From NCBI GenBank assembly GCA_035704495.1, contig DASSWW010000036.1, forward strand, positions 1-10,663: a stretch of 10,663 bases of DNA. Reading direction: 5' to 3'. Of the stretch, positions 6,269-10,663 are shown one piece after another (the stretch's first letter is position 1; each line of letters opens with the position of its first letter). The notes beneath the pieces are model-generated. The model did not search any database. It worked only from the letters and a program-made list of their open reading frames with translations, and was not told the origin of the DNA. The position numbers and the translations under genes are program-made. The stretch is from UBA6022 sp035704495 (lineage in GTDB: Bacteria; Patescibacteriota; Saccharimonadia; Saccharimonadales; Saccharimonadaceae).

Positions 6269-6931
6269 ATGATGACTGATGGAATTATTTTAATCGACAA
6301 ACCAGCTGACATGACTAGCTTTGGCGTGGTGGCGCGGATTCGACGCGTGTTAACACAGCAGGCGGGGAAAAAGGTCAAAGTCGGGCATACCGGCACGCTT
6401 GATCCGTTTGCGACTGGGTTGATGATTCTGGTGACTGGCAAAGAGTGCAAAAAAGCCGGCGACTATAGCAAGCTTGATAAAGTGTATGACGCGACATTTC
6501 GATTGGGCCAAACGAGTACAACAGGCGACCCAGAAGGTGAACTGACTGATGTGTCGGATCGCCAGCCGACGGATGACGAAATCGCTCAAGTGCTCGCTCA
6601 ATTCACTGGTGATATCATGCAGCGCCCACCAATTTTTAGCGCCATTAAAATCAACGGCCAGCGTGCCTACAAATTAGCGCGTGATGGCCAAGAAGTCGAG
6701 ATTCCATTGCGTCAGGTGACCGTACATAGTCTGGAACTGATTGATTATACCTATCCCGAGTTAAAAGTACGCGCCCATGTTAGCAGCGGCACTTACATTC
6801 GCAGTTTGTGTGTCGATATTGGCGAAGTGCTTGCAACAGGTGCGTATTGCACCGAATTACGGCGATTATCAATTAATAAATGGTCGGTCGATGATGCCTG
6901 GCAACTTTCAGATTTTGGTATTACCGATTAA
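6269..6931 (+). CDS. truB: tRNA pseudouridine(55) synthase TruB
   Basis: It converts U55 in the T-loop of tRNAs to pseudouridine. The protein has 220 aa. The N-terminal GIILIDKPADMTS block is followed by the catalytic motif GHTGTLDPFATG (39-50) with nucleophile Asp45. YDATFRLG, RPPIFSAIKINGQRAY and the SSGTYIRSL motif are all present in the usual order. Compared with the about 314-aa E. coli enzyme it stops after the catalytic domain and lacks the C-terminal PUA-like extension, as in other short bacterial TruBs. Two ATGs stand in tandem (6269 and 6272); the -10-like TAGAAT at 6259-6264 would place a leaderless start at the second. It heads a unit with the next gene, 9 nt downstream, and belongs to the conserved truB-rpsO-pnp neighbourhood. 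Confidence 0.95.
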   Translation: MMTDGIILIDKPADMTSFGVVARIRRVLTQQAGKKVKVGHTGTLDPFATGLMILVTGKECKKAGDYSKLDKVYDATFRLGQTSTTGDPEGELTDVSDRQPTDDEIAQVLAQFTGDIMQRPPIFSAIKINGQRAYKLARDGQEVEIPLRQVTVHSLELIDYTYPELKVRAHVSSGTYIRSLCVDIGEVLATGAYCTELRRLSINKWSVDDAWQLSDFGITD

Positions 6932-6940
6932 AGGAGGATT

Positions 6941-7486
6941 ATGAACGAACAATACAGTCACGAAAACGAACCAGTTAACCTTTCTCCGCTAGAGGTGCGG
7001 TCACTGGCAAATCAAGCGAAATTACAGGGCGAAAGGTATGATGTCGACTACGCTGACGAACAAGCTAAAGACATGCCGCAACCGTATCGCTACGTGTTGG
7101 AACTCGACCCGGCACCACTACAGGCGTACAAAGAATCATTGCCTAACGCTAACCTCGAAGTAATTAACAAGGTCATTATTAATTATAATGAACCATATGT
7201 CATTAACACCGGTGAAGCACCGCTTGAATCGACAGTCAGCGTCTCGATTACCAGTACTATTTCCAACGACATAGATGTAGCGATGAGTGTACAGAAAGTC
7301 GTTGATTACGATTTGCCGTTTAATCAGGAGACAGATTCTGTGGTCACCGAATCATATTTCAATGAGGATGGAAAACATTTTGGTTATATGGAGGGGCAGG
7401 ATATTGAGCTGACATTGCAACAGTGGGCTGATGATAGGCGTCCATTAAACGACGACGACCTGCAATTACTGCGCGTCATAGTCTAA
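6941..7486 (+). CDS. Hypothetical acidic protein between truB and rpsO
   Basis: I do not recognise this 181-aa protein. It is acidic, with no cysteine, no signal peptide and no membrane helix, so it is probably soluble and cytoplasmic. A polar helical start (1-48) leads to a region around 49-125 that looks like a beta-sheet fold (YRYVLELD, EVINKVIINYN, VSVSITSTI), then an acidic end with a predicted helix at 153-165 and a DDDLQLLRVIV terminus. The start is well supported: a full AAAGGAGG lies 4 nt upstream of the ATG, and the gene follows the truB stop by 9 nt, so the two are surely co-transcribed. The rpsO promoter begins 11 nt after its stop. Its place beside TruB hints at an RNA-related job, but nothing in the sequence proves it. 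Confidence 0.8.
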   Translation: MNEQYSHENEPVNLSPLEVRSLANQAKLQGERYDVDYADEQAKDMPQPYRYVLELDPAPLQAYKESLPNANLEVINKVIINYNEPYVINTGEAPLESTVSVSITSTISNDIDVAMSVQKVVDYDLPFNQETDSVVTESYFNEDGKHFGYMEGQDIELTLQQWADDRRPLNDDDLQLLRVIV

Positions 7487-7497
7487 TAATTACCCTG

Positions 7498-7526
7498 TTG
7501 AAAACTGTGCAAAACTCTGCTATAGT
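7498..7526 (+). promoter_or_regulatory. Strong promoter of rpsO with almost no leader
   Basis: TTGAAA (7498-7503), a 17-bp spacer and TATAGT (7521-7526), with TG at 7518-7519 making an extended -10. The expected start at about 7532-7534 lies 2-4 nt before ATG 7536 or on the TTG at 7533. No SD is present. Confidence 0.8.
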
Positions 7527-7535
7527 ACATTGTTG

Positions 7536-7802
7536 ATGATTACAGCAGAAAACAAAGCCAAGGCAATTGCTTTGACACAGACCCACAAAACCGATGTCGG
7601 TAGCCCTCAGGCACAGGCAGCTGTTTTGACGACTCGTATCAAAGAGATTACCCTGCATCTGCAGACAAACAAGCACGACCACATGGCTCGTCGCGGTCTG
7701 ATTCAGATGGTGGGTCGTCGCAAACGCTTGCTAAAGTACCTCGAACGTAAAGATTTCGATGCATACAAGGCAACCGTCGCCGCCCTCGGACTCCGCAAGT
7801 AA
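7536..7802 (+). CDS. rpsO: Small ribosomal subunit protein uS15
   Basis: uS15 binds the central domain of 16S rRNA and helps form the 30S platform and bridge B4. From ATG 7536 the protein has 88 aa, matching the family's 88-89. Two in-frame TTG codons (7530, 7533) could extend it by two residues, but they fall at or before the predicted transcription start. The signature runs GSPQAQAAVLTTRI, then HL-x4-HDH-x-ARRGL, RRKRLLKYL, and the terminal LGLRK. Of the three residues known to contact rRNA (His41, Asp48, Ser51 in E. coli numbering), His41 and Asp48 are kept and position 51 is Ala. No SD is present. The gene carries its own promoter and ends in a terminator whose loop contains the stop codon. 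Its place between truB and pnp is the classical one. Confidence 0.96.
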   Translation: MITAENKAKAIALTQTHKTDVGSPQAQAAVLTTRIKEITLHLQTNKHDHMARRGLIQMVGRRKRLLKYLERKDFDAYKATVAALGLRK

Positions 7803-7814
7803 TTGCGGAGTTTT
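7791..7814 (+). terminator. Terminator overlapping the end of rpsO, stop codon in a GNRA loop
   Basis: A perfect 8-bp stem (7791-7798 with 7803-7810) closes the loop GTAA (7799-7802), a GNRA-type tetraloop. Four T follow. The stop codon TAA is at 7800-7802, inside the loop. The short T-run suggests moderate efficiency. Confidence 0.72.
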
Positions 7815-7827
7815 CATAGCGACTATC

Positions 7828-7851
7828 TTGCAATGATTTCTGCTATTGCAA
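7828..7851. repeat. Inverted repeat in the rpsO-membrane gene spacer
   Basis: TTGCAAT (7828-7834) and ATTGCAA (7845-7851) form a perfect 7-bp dyad separated by 10 bp. It could be an operator half-site pair, a weak RNA hairpin or chance. No regulator gene is nearby. Confidence 0.35.
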
Positions 7852-7900
7852 ATTACTCTGATTATTGCTTAAATTAACTTTGTCAGTATATCTATTTCTC

Positions 7901-8197
7901 ATGAAAGGAAGGCGACTGACATTGGACCTTAACGAATTTCAAAATTTACCACCAGTGGTGATCGGTGTGATAATCGCTATTGTCGGCTGGGTGATCAAAC
8001 ACTTCTCCAAAAGCAAAGGTTGGGGTGTTCTAGGCATCCTGCTGATTGTATCTGGGGTTGTCGTTGTTATCTCTGAGCTGATAGGGTTTCCCCTATTGTG
8101 GACAGCACTAGCGGCTTTACTCGGACTCTTTGAGTGGTTTTTTACTGGCCTTGCAATGCTTTGCGAAGCAGGAAGACAAGCACTTGAGAATCTTTGA
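7901..8197 (+). CDS. Small multi-pass membrane protein of unknown function
   Basis: I do not recognise a family. From ATG 7901 the protein is 98 aa with three probable helices, at about 17-33, 41-60 and 62-86, separated by a basic HFSKSKG turn and a short ELIGF link. The C-terminus (CEAGRQALENL) is polar. The start is uncertain. AAGGAAGG at 7905-7912 would suit a TTG start at 7922 (91 aa, beginning DLNEFQN), while ATG 7901 would need a leaderless mRNA from the weak TATATC at 7887-7892; a TTG at 7865 is less likely. The stop is TGA, with an in-frame TAG four codons on. A strong terminator follows, isolating it from pnp. It sits in the rpsO-pnp interval, but a shared function cannot be claimed. 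Confidence 0.68.
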   Translation: MKGRRLTLDLNEFQNLPPVVIGVIIAIVGWVIKHFSKSKGWGVLGILLIVSGVVVVISELIGFPLLWTALAALLGLFEWFFTGLAMLCEAGRQALENL

Positions 8198-8237
8198 GCA
8201 CAGCCGTAGCGCCAATCTGTCGAGGTAAGCGTCCATC

Positions 8238-8290
8238 GGGGCTATATATCGTATGTAATTACGATATATAGCCCCATTATTTTTTTATTT
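8238..8290 (+). terminator. Strong Rho-independent terminator before pnp
   Basis: A perfect 16-bp stem (8238-8253 with 8260-8275), GC-rich at the base and AT-rich above, has a 6-nt loop and is followed by a T-rich tract (8276-8290) that includes seven T in a row. It ends the small membrane gene's transcript and insulates pnp. The stretch from 8198 to 8237 holds nothing I can identify. Confidence 0.9.
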
Positions 8291-8322
8291 GGCTGAATTA
8301 GGTAGGTATGCAAAGGCTAGGG

Positions 8323-8328
8323 TATAAT
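8323..8328 (+). promoter_or_regulatory. -10 element of the pnp promoter
   Basis: A perfect TATAAT lies just downstream of the terminator. No good -35 is visible at 16-18 bp (TTAGGT at 8298-8303 is 19 bp away). The expected start at about 8335 coincides with the first base of the leader hairpin. Confidence 0.65.
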
Positions 8329-8335
8329 AGTAATA

Positions 8336-8434
8336 TCACTCGCCATCAGCGACGTAAGTGGTGGATACAGGTATTTTCATTCATGAAAAACTCTGCACCC
8401 GTTACTTATCGCTACAGCAATACTAGGCGAGTGA
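8336..8434 (+). promoter_or_regulatory. Long hairpin forming most of the pnp 5' leader
   Basis: The two ends pair perfectly over 9 bp (8336-8344 with 8426-8434). Inside, five further helices stack in order: 8348-8352 with 8409-8413, 8355-8359 with 8404-8408, 8360-8363 with 8396-8399, 8368-8370 with 8393-8395, and 8374-8379 with 8384-8389 around the loop TTCA. That is about 32 base pairs in 99 nt. The pnp SD (AAGGAGG, 8441-8447) is left single-stranded 3' of it. In E. coli a pnp leader hairpin is cut by RNase III and then degraded with PNPase, giving autoregulation; the same logic here is inference. Confidence 0.65.
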
Positions 8435-8453
8435 GCAATAAGGAGGACAAAGT

Positions 8454-10571
8454 ATGTCTACAATCAACCCTACCGGTAAAGAAATTATCTCGGTCACAAC
8501 AGAATTAGCGGGTCGCCCGCTAACCTTAGAAGTCAATCGTGTTGGCTTTCGCACCAGCGCCAGTGTGCTGGTCACCTACGGCGAGACGGTCGTATTAGGC
8601 ACCGCCATGGTGGGCAAAAAACCACTGAGTGGCATGGATTATTTTCCGCTGTCAATCGATTATGAAGAAAAATTTTATGCAGCTGGCAAAATTAGCGGTA
8701 GCCGTTTTATTAAACGCGAAGGTCGCCCAAGTGACGAAGCGATTTTAATTGGACGCATTATTGATCGCCCGATTCGTCCGTTGTTTCCAAAAGGCTACCG
8801 CCAAGAAGTGCAAACTGTGGCCACCGTATTATCGATGGATCCAACCTTCCGTCCTGATATGGTTGCTATGATTGCTGCCTCGGCGGCACTGAGTCTGACG
8901 GGTGCACCATTTGATGGCCCGGTTGCCGGACTGCGTGTTGCGCGAGTGAACGGGGAGTTTAAAGCTTTTGCTAGCCCCGAAGAACGCGATGAAAGCGACC
9001 TTGACCTGATTGTTGCGGGTATCGAAAGCGGTATTACTATGGTCGAAGCTGGCGCCAACGAAGTCAGCGAAGATGTAGTAGCCGACGCACTTGCCTGGGC
9101 GTTCGATCAATATCAGCCAGCTATCGCACTGCAAAAAGAATTAGTCGAAAAGGTGGGCGTTGAGTCACTTGAATACGAACTTGTTCTGCCTAATGAAGAC
9201 TTTCAAACGGTGGTTGATGAATGGGTGGCCGGTAAACTGGGTGAAGATTTACGCAAACCATATCCTGAACGTAACGAATTAGTCAGCACGCTGCGCGATC
9301 AATTTCACGCGGCTATGGCAGAAAAATTTGGCGAAGACGACTACAAAACACTGCGCAACGAATACGACGAAGCCTTTACGATGGCACTACACAAAGACGT
9401 ACGCCGCGGTATTGTCGAAGATAACCTGCGTCCCGATGGTCGCCAGCTGGACGAGATTCGTCAACTTAGTTCAGAAATCGGTATTTTGCCGCGCGCCCAC
9501 GGGTCATCATTATTTACCCGCGGTGTGACTCAGGGAATGAATGTTGTGACGCTTGCGCCACTTAGCTTTTCTCAACTAATTGACACAATGGAAGTGAGCG
9601 ATGGCTTGCGTCGTTACATGCACCATTACAATGCGCCGGGTTATACCGTTGGTGAAGTTCGCCGCCTTGGTTCACCAGGCCGCCGCGAAATTGGCCACGG
9701 TTACCTGGCAGAACGTGCCGTCATGCCAGTATTGCCGTCCGAAGAAGAATTTCCATACGCCATTCGCAGCGTGACCGAAATTATGAGCCAAAACGGCTCG
9801 ACATCAATGGCAGCAACGTGTAGTAGCGTGTTGGCGTTAATGGATGCCGGCGTACCCCTCAAAGCACCAGTATCCGGAATTGCGATGGGACTAATGATGG
9901 ACGGTGACACGCCGTATGTCATGAGTGATATTGCCGATGCCGAAGATTTTGCTGGTGACATGGACTTTAAAGTCACTGGTACCGAAAAAGGCATCACGGC
10001 GATTCAAATGGACATGAAAGTTCATGGTTTGCCTGTAGAAATTTTGCGACAAGCACTTGCCAAGGCAAAACCAGGTCGTGCCCATATTTTAGCCCACATG
10101 CTATCAACGATTGCCGCACCAAAAGCATCACTTAGCCCGTACGCTCCACGGATCGAAAAAATCAAGATTAACCCTGACAAAATCGGTGCCGTCATTGGTA
10201 AGGGCGGGGAAGTAATCAACAAAATTACTAGTGAGACTGGTGCGCAAATCGATATCAAAGAAGACGGTTTGATTACCGTTGCCGCCACCGACATGGCCAG
10301 CATTCAAAAAGCGATGAACTGGATTAAATCACTCACCGAAGAACCAGAAGTCGGCCGTGTCTACGAAGGAAAAGTCGTTAGTATCAAAGACTTTGGCGCC
10401 TTTATTAACATCATGCCGGGTATCGATGGCATGGTGCATATTAGCGAACTATCTAACGAACGCGTTGAAAAAGTCGAAGACGTTTTGCACGACGGACAAA
10501 TTTTGAACGTCAAACTGGTTGGTATCGACGAACGTGGACGCCTGAGTCTATCTCTGAAAGACGTCGCGTAG
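8454..10571 (+). CDS. pnp: Polyribonucleotide nucleotidyltransferase (PNPase)
   Basis: PNPase degrades RNA 3' to 5' by phosphorolysis, and can add tails in reverse, as a homotrimer. The 705-aa protein is full length (E. coli 711). It contains a first RNase PH domain (about 12-145), a helical linker (about 240-315), and a second, catalytic RNase PH domain (about 320-555). Phosphate and substrate motifs are present: FTRG (354-357), GSPGRREIGHG (406-416), QNGSTSMA (447-454). Asp498, Asp504 and Lys506 match the E. coli metal and catalytic residues 486, 492 and 494. A KH domain with IGKGG (581-585) and an S1 domain (about 633-703) complete it. The chain stops right after S1, with no C-terminal extension. 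ATG 8454 has SD AAGGAGG at 8441-8447. It has its own promoter and a structured leader. Confidence 0.97.
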   Translation: MSTINPTGKEIISVTTELAGRPLTLEVNRVGFRTSASVLVTYGETVVLGTAMVGKKPLSGMDYFPLSIDYEEKFYAAGKISGSRFIKREGRPSDEAILIGRIIDRPIRPLFPKGYRQEVQTVATVLSMDPTFRPDMVAMIAASAALSLTGAPFDGPVAGLRVARVNGEFKAFASPEERDESDLDLIVAGIESGITMVEAGANEVSEDVVADALAWAFDQYQPAIALQKELVEKVGVESLEYELVLPNEDFQTVVDEWVAGKLGEDLRKPYPERNELVSTLRDQFHAAMAEKFGEDDYKTLRNEYDEAFTMALHKDVRRGIVEDNLRPDGRQLDEIRQLSSEIGILPRAHGSSLFTRGVTQGMNVVTLAPLSFSQLIDTMEVSDGLRRYMHHYNAPGYTVGEVRRLGSPGRREIGHGYLAERAVMPVLPSEEEFPYAIRSVTEIMSQNGSTSMAATCSSVLALMDAGVPLKAPVSGIAMGLMMDGDTPYVMSDIADAEDFAGDMDFKVTGTEKGITAIQMDMKVHGLPVEILRQALAKAKPGRAHILAHMLSTIAAPKASLSPYAPRIEKIKINPDKIGAVIGKGGEVINKITSETGAQIDIKEDGLITVAATDMASIQKAMNWIKSLTEEPEVGRVYEGKVVSIKDFGAFINIMPGIDGMVHISELSNERVEKVEDVLHDGQILNVKLVGIDERGRLSLSLKDVA

Positions 10572-10638
10572 TACTGTAATATAAATTACGGCTAGCTACC
10601 AGATTTATGCGTAGTATAGATAGGCAAGGAGGCATAAT

Positions 10639-10663
10639 ATGTTAGCAAAATTACTTCGTTCGG
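10639..10663 (+). CDS. Start of a further gene, cut by the window end
   Basis: ATG at 10639 follows a full AAGGAGG (10626-10632) at a 6-nt spacing, and the frame is open for eight codons (MLAKLLRS). Nothing can be said about the product. The 67-nt gap after pnp has no clear terminator, only a weak 5-bp hairpin at about 10576-10589, and a possible -10 (TATAGA, 10615-10620), so the gene may be read from pnp, from its own promoter, or both. Confidence 0.6.

Noticed and set aside
8195..8197. TGA stop as possible recoded codon (as in SR1/Gracilibacteria)
   Set aside because: An in-frame TAG follows only four codons later and no long gene here contains an in-frame TGA, so standard code 11 use fits.
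8336..8434. A metabolite riboswitch upstream of pnp
   Set aside because: The structure is a single long hairpin without the junctions or conserved cores of known riboswitch classes, and the SD is left free.
8308..8508. 66-aa open frame in the pnp leader, overlapping the pnp start
   Set aside because: It starts before the predicted transcription start, has no SD, and its sequence is explained by the leader hairpin. A regulatory leader peptide is not supported.
1..10663. CRISPR array, IS element, prophage, tRNA or defence island
   Set aside because: No regularly spaced direct repeats, transposase or integrase motifs, tRNA-like cloverleaf or defence-type genes were seen on either strand.

Overview
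The window looks like a compact, conserved chromosomal segment from a member of the Candidate Phyla Radiation, most likely Candidatus Saccharibacteria (TM7). This is an inference, not a database match. It rests on the short informational proteins (TruB about 220 aa, HolA about 303 aa), a bS20 with a long Ala/Lys/Pro tail, a lone type IV prepilin, a DHH-like protein with a long Pro-rich tail, tight packing on both strands and standard genetic code use. I see no IS, phage, CRISPR, tRNA or rRNA sequence, and base composition looks even throughout.

Layout. Positions 67-2346 (+): a one-pass membrane protein of unknown function, the DNA glycosylase mutM and the clamp-loader subunit holA, probably one transcription unit. 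Positions 2354-2914 (-): a type IV prepilin convergent with holA. Positions 3004-3444 (-): rpsT with its own terminator and a near-consensus promoter. Positions 3608-5515 (+): a 635-aa degenerate DHH-fold protein with a disordered Pro-rich tail, transcribed divergently from rpsT and ending at a clear terminator. Positions 5562-6248 (-): a PIG-L family deacetylase. Positions 6269-10571 (+): truB, an unknown acidic protein, rpsO, a small membrane protein and pnp. A further gene begins at 10639.

The truB-rpsO-pnp order is the ancient bacterial translation/RNA-decay cluster, here with an unrecognised gene in each interval. rpsO and pnp have their own promoters, and a terminator follows each of rpsO and the small membrane gene.

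Most useful observations: (i) starts fall into two groups, those with a Shine-Dalgarno (SD) sequence and those without one but with a -10-like hexamer about 6-9 nt upstream, suggesting leaderless transcripts; (ii) the pnp leader can fold almost entirely into one long hairpin starting at the predicted transcription start; (iii) the rpsO stop codon lies in the GNRA loop of its own terminator; (iv) the DHH-like protein has lost the catalytic motifs; (v) bS20 carries a histone-H1-like tail. I do not see a complete new defence or mobile system; the region is mostly housekeeping with several unusual regulatory and protein features.
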